Of a stretch of 64,000 nucleotides of DNA, positions 10,929 through 20,790 are shown piece by piece. The notes beneath the pieces are model-generated. The model was not told where the DNA came from. It made no database searches and saw nothing but the letters and a program-made list of their open reading frames with translations. Numbering within the stretch: position 1 is the stretch's first letter; each line of letters begins with the position of its first letter. Location: NCBI GenBank assembly GCA_030737835.1, contig CM060856.1, positions 2,452,952 to 2,516,951 on the forward strand, read 5' to 3'. The DNA comes from Acorus gramineus. Its lineage: Eukaryota; Streptophyta; Magnoliopsida; Acorales; Acoraceae. Made by a program: the position numbers and the translations under genes.

Positions 10929-12535
10929 TCAGCCGTCATTGATGAAACTGAATATCTTGTGAACCGCCGTTGCTATATCGTCCGCGGTCCCGAGCTTACA
11001 ATCATCTTCAATCTGCATGCATTTCAAACAAAACGAACACAATTAATTATAAACAATGCATTAACATTAGTATTGAATTGTAATTAAGACAACAAATATG
11101 CTGCACCTTGAGATTGATGGAGTACAAAACGGAACTCTGAAGCGAAGTGATGTTGAGGTGCAAAACAACCAAGTGAAGATCCTCCAAAGCTGCAATGGCA
11201 CGCACGAGCTGCCCTTGCCTCCTCGGCGTCAGTACCTTGACATTGGCGTGGCTCTGTATCATCGTCACTTCAATATCCGCCGTCCATCCCTCATCACCCA
11301 CTAATGATGATGACGTCGTCGAACATGAAGACGAGTACCTGGTGTACTGCGGAGACGTGAAGAACCCATCAAAGGGACTGGCAGCAGAATCTGATGACGT
11401 GAGCCCATCCTGACCGTCGGATCTCATCCGCTTCTCCGCCTGGAGAGACTGCAGAAGCTGCTCCAGCTCTTTCACGAAATCAATCGCACCCCCAATTATC
11501 GACGCCTGGTCACCCTACAATGGAATTAAAATAAATAATAATAATAATAATCACGTTTTTAGCTGATCCATCAGATTCAAATCGAACGGGTGGGAATGCG
11601 TACCCTTTGAACAAAGGAGGGAGGCATGAGGGATCTGAGGGAGGAGAGGTGGTCGTTCATCTGCTTGCGACGGTTTCGCTCGACTGCGATGTGGGTCATT
11701 CTCTGGCTCTCCACTTCTTCTCTGTTCTTCGAAAGCTTCATCCGCTTCCGCTTCCGCTTCTCTTTTGTCGCAGAGTGGGTCATTTGTACAGCCGTCCGAT
11801 CGAATGCTGATGATGATGGTGGTGGTGGTGGGTCTTTGGATTTTTCAGACTTGATGGGGGATTGTGCTTCCGTTACGCAGCTCTCTAGCTCGACCGTCCA
11901 ATCTGGGGAGATGATCCACGGATATTGGTTCTTTTGGTGGTGGTTTTGGAGCCTCAGGAGGAGGTGGAGATTGGGTTCTTCGTAGGGGGAAGTTCCTGCA
12001 GCATCTGAAGAAATGGCATCGTAGAATCCAAGTTTTTGTTGTTGTAGACGTGATGATCTTCGAATCCGTAATAGTTGTCCGTGATCGAACAGTAGCCGTA
12101 CTCGTTCTCTTGCTCTTCCAAGCACTCAACATTTACATGACTCTCCAAGAACTGGAAAATAAACAAGGAAAAAAAAAATTCAAATGGGTTTTCTTTGTTT
12201 TCAGTTTTTGATGAATAAAAGTTGGGTGTTTTGAAATAGTACTTGTTTTCTGAGTAATGGAACAGAATAGATAACGATGAATAGGATTGGTGGGATGGTG
12301 AGAATAATGAAAAAGGGAAAGCAGAGTTTCTTCAGTGGCATTGGTTTTGTGGGTCATCGTCTCTTCCTCCATTTACAATGCATTGAATGTAAAGCGGGTT
12401 TGGATTGGAGGCGTGTGTCGAATGGACAGGGAAAGATTTTTCAATCTTTTTCTTTAAAGTCAAGCTAAAGTAAAGAAGTGGGAAAAGCTGAGGACTACTT
12501 ACACAGGGATTGATGGGGCCTTGAAGTCTCTCCAT
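10929..12535 (-). CDS. bHLH transcription factor, bHLH57/67/70-like (subfamily Ia), with an apparent frameshift
   Basis: Nuclear DNA-binding regulator. Four exons on the minus strand: 12503-12535, 11604-12151, 11107-11514 and 10929-11012; introns are GT-AG, 351, 89 and 94 nt. Exon 1 reads [11 protein letters not shown], the start recalled for the bHLH57/67/70 group. Exon 2 has the MPFLQMLQ motif, a KRKRKR patch and the basic region with the H-x3-E-x3-R residues that contact E-box DNA; helix 2 ([13 protein letters not shown]) opens exon 3. The C-terminus is an ACT-like domain ending [10 protein letters not shown]. Lengths are 33, 548, 408 and 84 nt: all divide by three except exon 2, which lacks one base at the G5 run 11985-11989. 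With that base the protein would be 357 residues, normal for the group. It is either a sequencing error or a recent null allele. Confidence 0.88.
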
Positions 12536-12758
12536 TACAGCAATGACGACTCCACTTTTTTTGAACTCTCTTTATTCGTCAAAATCTTTCAAACGGAGAG
12601 TGCTTTAAATCAAACCCCAAAATCGCCAGCAACACCCAGAGATATAAATGCAGGTTCAGATAAACAAAGACCCACCAATGTATATTCCCCTCTCTCCTTC
12701 TGTTGGAGACCTAGCTATTAAAAACCCAACCCCAACTTCCCCTTCAACAACAGCAAGA

Positions 12759-12774
12759 CCGTCAACTTTGACGG
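12759..12774. promoter_or_regulatory. TGACG inverted repeat upstream of the bHLH gene
   Basis: CCGTCAA and TTGACGG face each other across two bases, a perfect 7-bp inverted repeat about 225 bp upstream of the bHLH start codon. Each arm has a TGACG core (bound by TGA-type bZIP factors) and overlaps a W-box TTGAC core. The binding role is inferred only from the motif. Confidence 0.35.
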
Positions 12775-13583
12775 GGAAAATATATGCAACAGAAGAACAG
12801 AAATAGCAATGGAAGGTATGGAAGTGTAGGTGAAGAAAACAAGGCTTGACTGATAACCCAAATAAATAAGACCAGGATAAACACTGCTACATTGATTGGG
12901 GGAAGGGTTATCGTGTGTCTGCACTACTAGCTCCCATGCATTATTGCTGTGTGGCAGATTTGTCCAGCAGCGGAGACAGAATCGTGGGGACTCTATTTCT
13001 CTCTATACCCGTTCAGTCGCTCACTCCCTCTCCCTACTTAATATACAAGGAACAATGTATAGATGGAAAAAAAACAAAAAAAGAAATATTCAAATAAACC
13101 CCCCGATGATTTGATCGTAGGGTGATAAGGTTCCTATCCATGGAACCCGCACTAGGGTTCACTTAGTAGTAATCCGGGCGAACCAAATCCTGGTCGTTCA
13201 ATCATACACTTCTACTATACATCGAACGACCTCGAACAGAATCAACTCTATTTCACCCAACCCTAAAACGAAAAGAGGGCTCCCACATTTCTATGTACGG
13301 CGGTTGTATGCTTACGTGGGCCGGACAAAGAAAGTAAAGGTAAACACATCACCGACGGTACACGAATACAAAATCATAATAATACACGTAGAAAGGCTTT
13401 GGGGCCCACTAGTCTACAGTACGAGGGATTCACATGGCCGTCGATCTGGATGTTCCCGGGTTGACGGACCACAGTTGGGTTTTTTTTTTTTTTTTTTGAC
13501 AGACTGGCTTTGTCAAATTTTTAGCAGTTCTTTCAAAAAATTTCATTTGTTGAATGTTCGATACGGCAGTTTGAAAAGCCACG

Positions 13584-13586
<3 letters not shown>

Positions 13587-13627
<41 letters not shown>
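13587..13627. repeat. (AT)n microsatellite
   Basis: About 20 uninterrupted AT units about 1.1 kb upstream of the bHLH start codon. Likely length-polymorphic. Confidence 0.95.
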
Positions 13628-13630
<3 letters not shown>

Positions 13631-13881
13631 AGGCGAAATGATGCGGCACTATATCTTTTTTGATATGCGATCACTTTGTAATAATTGTATAATTGAAGTA
13701 CATTTAATCGGATGCTAAGAAAATATTCTATAAAAAAATCAAAAGAGAAAAATGGAAAGGTCATGTAGAAAAAAGAAGGATTATGATTAATGGGAAATAT
13801 GTGATTTCATGAGGTGATTATTTTAACCGTCTGATTAAAATCTATTTAATCGGATGATAAATCCGAGTTCCGCAAATTTTA

Positions 13882-14536
13882 ACTAGGATGAACGTGGGTC
13901 TACCGTGGGACCCGCAAATTTGAGTTCCAATCCTTGGTCATAATGACTCTTCTAAATGTGCTGACACGACTAGATTTAGTGTCCAATTGGGTGGTGTGGC
14001 ACACGAAGGCGAATAGACCAGACATGAGGTATGGTCGGTCGACCTTACTCCTCAAAGGCATGAGGTGAAGCATACGGGCGGGCATCAAGACACCCCGAAC
14101 AAGAAGAAGAAACGGTTAGAAGACCACTAACACATGTAACTGCCAAGGTAGCATTTAAGGCCCATTACCAACAGAACGTGGGTAGTCAAGGACCGATGTG
14201 GAACATAAATACCGGGGACGTTTCCCTGAAAAAGGCCCACTAAGCACTTAGTGGCAAGGCGGTTACAAGGGCATTTAAAGAACTACGTGTGACTTGATCC
14301 CCAGGGGGTATGTGGGCAGCCTATAAAGAGGTCGCGCGCTCAGCAATCTAAAGGCACAATCAAGAAAGGTCAAGAGAGTTACCCATTGAGTCAAGCCCAA
14401 TCATTGAGCTCTATTTGTGTTACTTCCTATTCAGTCAATGAGAGAATCGAAGCATAGCTGCGAGAATTCATATTGCTTGAGTTCTTTTTCCCAGTAAACT
14501 TACAAATCTAACTGAAGGGGAAAAATATCCTCCACA
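13882..14536 (+). repeat. 5' LTR of B2 (5'-truncated)
   Basis: Matches the 3' LTR from its GAACGTGGG block onward and ends ATATCCTCCACA directly before the PBS. The first 55-60 bp (TGTGGAGGTAAAAATCC...) are absent. Only one 60-bp hairpin unit is present against three in the 3' LTR. The TATA box is at 14322-14328. Confidence 0.85.
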
Positions 14537-14539
14537 GTT

Positions 14540-14556
14540 TGGCGCCGTCTGTGGGA
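14540..14556 (+). other. Primer binding site of B2
   Basis: TGGCGCCGTCTGTGGGA starts three bases after the LTR end. The TGGCGCCGTCTGTGGG form is common in plant Tat-type elements. The site at the same place in B3 (34472-34489) is decayed to TGGCACCGTCTGCAGAAA. I do not assign the tRNA. Confidence 0.8.
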
Positions 14557-14583
14557 TATTGAAACAAAAAGGCAGTGTCCGCA

Positions 14584-16258
14584 ATGTCAGGTCCGAGTGA
14601 CACTAATGTAGGAGGATGACAAGAATAAGACGTTCTCCCATCCGATGTTGCCGACGGCTCCCCGGAAACCTTGGCTAGTCAGGTCCAGGGCCTCAGGCGG
14701 GTAATGGAGTCCACGCAGGAAACTCTATTTACCCGTCTTCAAGAGTCAATGCAGCAGATGATCGAAGCCTCGATGCAACAGTTCTATACGAACGTGGATC
14801 GACAACAGCCAGTCCAGGAAGAAATCTAACTGCCACCTCCTGTACGGCCCAACCCCCCTACCATCAAATCTGAAGGTTCGGAAGGAAGTACCTCTTCCTC
14901 CAATCAGAGGCAGCGGTCTCGTCGGCGCTCGCGCACCCCTCGTGCCAGTCGACAACCCAATGAAGGACAAAGGCGCGGGCGCTCACCTCATGGAGAACGC
15001 CCCGCGGGACGAGAGGCCTCTTGGAGGCAAACACACCAGGGACGATCGATCTTACGTGAGGTTTCAGAAGGGCGTTGGTATGATTCTCCACCCTGCCCTC
15101 GAGCTGGGGAAGTGGTTGCGCAGCCGCGTTACGCTTTGCGCTCTGAGGTACGGCGCGTTCCGAATCACAAGATGGTGGAGCACGCAATACGAGGATTCGC
15201 CTCCCCGTTTTGCACAGAGATTCTCAGGGAACGACTTCCTCGGAAGCTCGTCCAGCCCAAATTCAAGATGTACAATGGCACGATGGATCCCTATGATCAC
15301 ATCTTGGTATTCCAACATTCGATGGCCTTGTATGAGCTCTATGATGAGCATATGTGCCGCCTCTTCCCTTCCAGCCTGGAAGAGGCCGCTTTGACATCGT
15401 TCCACCTCCTTCCCCCTGCGACAATCAGAATTTTCGAGGAGCTCGGCACTATGTTCGCTGAGCACTTCATCTGTAGTCGGCGAAGGAAGAAGGACCTCGG
15501 CGATCTCATGAAGATCCAGATGCTGTCAGGAGATGATTTGGCAGTTTTTCGATCACTTCTGCATCCTTAAATTCGAAGTGGAAGACTGCAACGAGGACGC
15601 TGCAATAATGGATTTCTGGAATGGCCTGCCATTTGGAAATGACCTCAAGGAGTCGCTTATTAAGCGTACCCCATACGACTTGCGTGATTTCATGGGGCGT
15701 GCTAAAAAGTAAGGCAAGGTGGAAGAAGAATCGAGGACCCTTAAGCAGGCGATGGCTACGTCCCGGTCTCCACCAATAGTTGCCGCCCCGTCACCAGCAA
15801 TAAAACGTCTGCAGGAGCTGCATAAGAAGGACCAGCGGAGAGAGAAGGGCAAGAAGCTTGGTGCCTCAACAAACGAGGTACGAGAAGGACGGGGGATGTT
15901 CTTCAAGGTCCCTCCGTCATAGATCCTATCTAAAATCCAGAGGGAGACGTGGTTCCGATGGCCCGCACCCATGAGGAGCGACGAATCAAAGAGGGACCAA
16001 TCTCTCCGCTGCGACTACCACAAGAGAGTGGGCCATACTACCCACCAATGTCGAATCCTCCGGGGCTTCTTGGAGACCCAGTTCCAAAAGGGACGATTGA
16101 AGGAATATGGTTCTGTCGAGAAACACCCGACTTTCGGTGAGCGGCATGTGACGAGCATTGGCCCTAATACATCGACAGGGGTCATTGATGTCATTTTCAG
16201 AGGCGTACCACATTACATCTCACCAAAAAGTGTCTGTCGAGACTCGAAGACGATGTAG
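14584..16258 (+). pseudogene. Gag of element B2 (broken)
   Basis: Structural protein of the virus-like particle. The ATG at 14584 (MSGPSD) matches that of B3 (MSNPSD), but stop codons follow within 15 codons. Best preserved is 15112-15570, with the Retrotrans_gag core around N-G-T-M-D-P-Y-D-H-I and F-E-E-L-G-T-M-F-A-E-H. After a frameshift Gag continues to a variant zinc knuckle CDYHKRVGHTTHQC near 16010 (Cys-x2-His in place of Cys-x2-Cys), typical of Tat elements. At least two frameshifts and several stops are present. Confidence 0.75.
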
Positions 16259-16270
16259 GTCTCCTTCGAA

Positions 16271-16612
16271 ATGATGCACATCGACCAGGAGTTGAAGCTG
16301 GTCGTAAAAAGACAAAGAAGCGGTAATGAAGGAGCTATCACTTTCTCCGACGCCGACCTGGAAGGAGTCCAAGCCCTACACTCAGACTCCCTGGTAATCA
16401 CCCTGCGTATCTCTAATTTCAACGTTAAGAGAATTCTCGTTGATACAGGAAGCTCGGCCGACATCCTCTTTATGAAACCCTTTCTTCGGATGGGGTTAAA
16501 AGCCGCTAACCTCACTCCCACGAAGGACCCTCTAGTCGCATTCAATGGAGCACGGTTGTCCCCGCTGGACGAATCAAACTGCCGGTTCGAGCAGGGAATC
16601 GGACCACTATGA
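16271..16612 (+). pseudogene. Aspartic protease domain of B2
   Basis: Gag-pol processing protease. Residues about 22-68 carry the Tat-type ITFSDADLEGV...LVITL stretch and the active-site motif DTGSSADIL (Asp at residue 58). The frame shifts near 16600. The downstream YNAIIGRTWL motif, normally the end of this region, is in the next frame (16609-16863). The catalytic motif is intact but the polyprotein is broken on both sides. Confidence 0.8.
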
Positions 16613-16863
16613 CGGAGTTCATTATCATGGACCTCCCGTCTCCATACAACGCCATCATCGGACGCACCTGGCTGGCGGCGATGAAGGCGATTCCGTCTAC
16701 GTACCATCAACGGCTCCGTTTCCCCACGGCCGAGGGGATAATGGAGATTCGAGGAGACCAAGTTGCCGTAAAGTGGTGCTACATTGCAGTGATGGCAGGG
16801 AAGTCGGCCCTACTAGACTTCAAGGAGCAACTTGAGGACGGAAAAATTCATCCAAAAAGGTAG

Positions 16864-17950
16864 CAATTACTGCAGAACCGAGTCAAGGCCGATGAGCGCC
16901 GACCTGGTCCCGAAGACAGGGTCCTTGAAGACCTCGAGAAGGTCCCGATAGACCCTGAGAAATACTTTCTGGTCGGAAGTTTACTCTCCACAGAAGAGAG
17001 AAAGGCGATACTCGACCTCCTCATCGAGAACAGGGACATCTTCGCCTGGAAGCCTCAAGACATGCCAGGAATTGATCCTGAGGTTGCAAGGCCATCGGCT
17101 GTCCATATCGCCGATCATCCGTCCAGTCCGACAGAAGCAGCGACGAATGGCCATCACACACGCCGAGGTGGTGCGAGACGAGGTGAATAAACTCCTGGCC
17201 GCAGGGTTTATACATGAAGTGCGACACCCCAAGTGGCTGGCCAACACCGTCGTGGTTCCAAAGAAGAACGAGAAGTGGCAGGTTTGTGTGTACTTCACCA
17301 ACCTAAACAGCGCATGTCCGAAGGAAAGCTTCCCACTTCCGAAGATCGACCAACTGGTAGACTCCTCATCGGGTAATGAACTAATGAGTTTTATGGATGC
17401 TTATTCAGACTACTACCAAATCCCAATGCACGAGCCCGACCAGGAGATGACAGCGTTCATAACCCCTACAGGCATTTACTGCTATAAAGTGATGCCGTTT
17501 GGGTTAAAGAACGCAGGGGCCACTTATCAGAGGTTGGTGACTAAGATCTTCCAACATCAGATCGGTAAGACTGTTGAGGTCTACATCGACGACATGATGG
17601 TAAAAAGTGAGCGCCGAGTCGACCACTTGGCCCACATGGAAGAGATCTTCACTGTGCTGCGTAAGTACCGCCTCAAACTAAACGTGACAAAATGCTCCTT
17701 CAGAGTCACCTCGGGCAAGTTTCTGGGGTACCTGACAACGCAGCGAGGAATCGAAGCCAACCCTGACCAAATCAAGGCGATATTGGATATGAAGCCCCCA
17801 CGGAACAAAAAGGAGGTACAGAAGCTGGTGGGGAGGTTGGCCGCTCTCAATCGATTCATCTCTAGGGCCACTGATCGATGCCAGCCATTCTTCCAGTTGC
17901 TGCGGAAGGCTCAAAGATTTGAATGGATGCCAAAAATGTCAGAGGGCATT
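16864..17950 (+). pseudogene. Reverse transcriptase domain of B2
   Basis: Copies element RNA to DNA. From 17072 it is open for 293 codons. Motifs in order: VVPKKNEKWQVC, SFPLPKIDQLVD, FMDAYSDYYQI with the first catalytic Asp, PFGLKNAGATYQR, and YIDDMMVKS with the catalytic Asp pair. The usual CVDFT is CVYFT here (Asp to Tyr). The N-terminal linker (KPQDMPGIDPEVA) is in another frame, so one frameshift lies near 17080. Confidence 0.85.
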
Positions 17951-18810
17951 TGAAGAAATCAAAAAATACCTCAGCACGCCGCCGCTTCTAGTATGTCCTT
18001 CCTTAGGAAACACTTTGCTCCTCTACATTACAGCCTCTGAGCACGCTGTTAGCTCCGGGCTATTGAAGGATATCGATCGAGGGCAAAGGGCAATCTACTA
18101 TGCAAGTAAGAAGCTCAGCGGGGTGGAGACCAGGTATTCCCGCATCGAAAAGCTTGCGTTTGCCTTGCTCGTTTCCGCCCGAAAACTGCGCCATTACTTC
18201 CATGCCCATACGATCCATGTCATCACCGACTCACCGCTCAAGGCTGTATTGCGAAAGGCGGACGTCGCAGGACGATTGCTCAAATGGGTGGTGGAGCTCT
18301 CAGCTTTTGAGGCCCAAGAGTGCAATCAAAGGACAGGTCATCTCAGACATCATCGCCGACTTTACACCTGCCCAGGAGCAAGTCTGTTTAATATCTGACT
18401 GCAGGCCAATTTCCTGGACACTCCATGTCGACGGGGTGTCCAACCGAAAAGGGGTAGGAGCAAAGATGATCCTACACAATGAAGACGGTTTCCTGTTTGA
18501 ACACGCAATCAAACTAGGATTCAACGCTTCTAACAACGAAGCCGAGTACGAGGCACTCATCGCGGGCTTGGAATTCACCGTAGATCTCGCCGTCCATAAA
18601 TTGGCGATCTACAGCGATTCCCAGCTCGTGGTTTGTCAAAGCACTGGAGAATATCAGATGAAGGATGATCGAATGGCGGCTTATCAGGGCTACACCCGTA
18701 CTTTGCTTGAACGAATCGGTGAGTGGAAAATCCACACAATCGATTGCAAGCAGAATACTCATGCTGACACTCTAGCAAATCTGGCAAGTGCACTAGAGGA
18801 AGACCCATCC
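17951..18810 (+). pseudogene. Two RNase H domains of B2 (Ty3-type and archaeal-type)
   Basis: The first domain (about 17990-18310) has the AIYYASKKL and TRYSRIEKLAFAL motifs of the degenerate Ty3/gypsy RNase H. After a frameshift near 18300 a second domain (18412-18800) carries HVDG, EAEYEALIAGLE, YSDSQLVV and HADTLANLAS; these are the Asp-Glu-Asp residues of the archaeal-type RNase H acquired by the Tat lineage. This second domain lies in an ORF open to 19026 and looks catalytically complete. Confidence 0.85.
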
Positions 18811-19026
18811 CAGGAGATCCAGGTCGAATTCTTGAGGGAGCCAAGCATAACCCATCCCAAAGAGGTTATGGCAGTGGAGTCAATAACCCGGGAACCGACC
18901 TTGATGGACCCCGTTCTGTCTTACTTGAAAGGCGACTTCCTCCCAGTAGATAAGGAAGAGGCCAGGAAAATCAAGAACCGATCCGCTCGGTTCTTGATAT
19001 CTGATCAGGGCTTATTGTTTAAGTAG

Positions 19027-20115
19027 AGCTTTCTAGGCCCTCTCCTTAGGTGTGTTAATCCCGAAGAAGCTAAAGAAGTATTAGAAGAAATGCATTCGGG
19101 GGTGTACGGAAGCCAGTCGTGCGTTGACAGCCGGATACTTCTGGCCAACCCTTGCAAAGGACTCGCTCGACCTGGTGAGGAAATGCCACAAGTGCCAACG
19201 ATTCAGTCCCCTGATTCACCGACCAGCTGGGGATTTGAATACACTGTTAAGTCCCTAGCCATTCACTCAATGGGGGTTCGATATAGTCGGGCCCATGCCC
19301 TTGGCGCTGTCTCAGAAGTGATTCCTTCTTGTCACCACTGATTATTTCACCAAGTGGGTGGAGGCTGTGGCCCAAGCCAGAATCCGCAACATCGAAGTAC
19401 AAAGTTTCCTTTGGAAGGAGATCGTGTGTCGATTCGAAGTGTCGAACACCATAATCTCCCACAATGGGACACAATTCGATAATGCCACCATGAGGGAGTT
19501 CTGCGAGGAGTTGGGCATAAAGCACCTTTTCTCCTCTCCGCGCTACCCCCAAGGAAATGGTCAGGCAGAAATCACCAATCCTACCATCCTGGACGGGATC
19601 AAGAAATGGCTCAACGCGGCCAAAGGCAACTGGGTGGACGAGCTTCCCTCAGTGTTATGGGCATACCGCACCACGGCGCGAAGGGCCACAAGGGAGACTC
19701 CCTTTTCCTTGGCTTTGGCGTCAAGGCTGTAATCCCCATAGAGCTCGGGATCCTGACATTTTGGGTCGAGAATTTTGAGCCACGGATTAACAAAGAAAAT
19801 CTCACGTCTGATCTCGACCTGAGGGACGAGCGGAGGGAAACAGCTTCCATCAGAATGGCGAATTACCGAAAATAGATCGCGCGAATCTACAACAAGAGGG
19901 TTTCACGATGAGGCTTTCGAGTAGGGGACCTGGTCCTTCAAGAAGTATTCCCCGAATCCTGAAAAAGATCTGATGGTAAGCTCGGGCCCAGTTTTGAAGG
20001 CCCGTACAATGTCATCAGACTGGGCCCCAAAGGAGCTTATTATCTAGAACGAATGAATGGAGAGGCACTCATGAGATCTCGCAATGTAATGCATTTGAAA
20101 AAGTATCACTTCTGA
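19027..20115 (+). pseudogene. Integrase of B2 (catalytic Asp lost)
   Basis: Inserts element DNA. The N-terminal HHCC region (about 19085-19240) is frameshifted. The core has the first Asp in TTDYFTKWVE and the Glu in GNGQAE, but the second Asp, normally in SDNG, is His here (SHNGTQF, about 19460). The C-terminal domain continues past stops and frameshifts to KKYHF at 20112. With the Asp-Asp-Glu triad broken this copy cannot integrate by itself. Confidence 0.85.
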
Positions 20116-20780
20116 AATAAAAAATTTTTTATTTATTCATGAGAAATATTTCATGTGAATAAGAGCCCGTTCGAGGTCGCGCGTGAACTTGGTTTCAAAT
20201 ATATAGCGCTCCAAGGAGGTTGCGAGTATAGCACTCCACAGAGGTCGCGCGTTGATCCAGTTCAGGTCGATTGGATGAGCACTCTTTTTAAGAGGTCGCA
20301 CGGGGGACGCCCCATCCATCGATAAGCACTCGAGTAAAAGGTTTGCAAAAGTGAGACACATAGGTTACACTCAAACGATGAGGTCGTTCGGAAGTACAAG
20401 CTTCCCCCTATGCTCACACGGTCGCATAGAGCCCAGGCTCTACGACCAACCCTTGGAGGTCGCTAGGAAAGGACGAGCAGGATTAGTCCCAGGACTTAAT
20501 TCTGAAAGGGTACCTCCCTCTCGTCCTAAGCACTCCATCTAGTAAATCCGCAAGCAGGACCTGAAAAAATGCACAGGACACACTCGCACAACGAGGACGA
20601 AAAGAGGGATAACCTTCCCCTGCCATTCTAGGGGCCCCGGCCCTACGGAGGTCGTGATGACGGGATAAGTCAGAGTTAGTCCATCGAGTGGGCGCAAAAC
20701 TCTATTATCACGACAATAAGCACTCCAAACATTCAGATCATGCGAAAGCAAGCAGACATGTAAAAGACAAGTCATTTATG
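20116..20780 (+). repeat. Array of GAGGTCGCGC and GCACTC motifs after integrase (B2)
   Basis: No coding potential. The motif GAGGTCGCGCG and its variants recurs about every 50-130 bp (for example near 20173, 20240, 20292, 20379, 20456, 20647), alternating with GCACTC or AGCACTC. In the LTR the same two motifs occur once each, directly after the TATA box. The same array occurs in B3 (40105-40540). It separates pol from the 3' end of antisense gene aORF2. Confidence 0.7.
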
Positions 20781-20790
20781 AAAACATTGT

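Larger units (their letters stand above)
12536..13881. other. Upstream region of the bHLH gene
   Basis: Promoter and intergenic DNA up to the truncated 5' LTR of element B2. No gene is seen. It contains the TGACG palindrome, a poly-T run (about 13479-13498) and a pure (AT)n run at 13587-13627. The last 300 bp are AT-rich with no recognisable family. Confidence 0.6.

Noticed and set aside
13543-13764. Repetitive Tyr-Ile ORF
   Set aside because: Translation of an (AT)n microsatellite.
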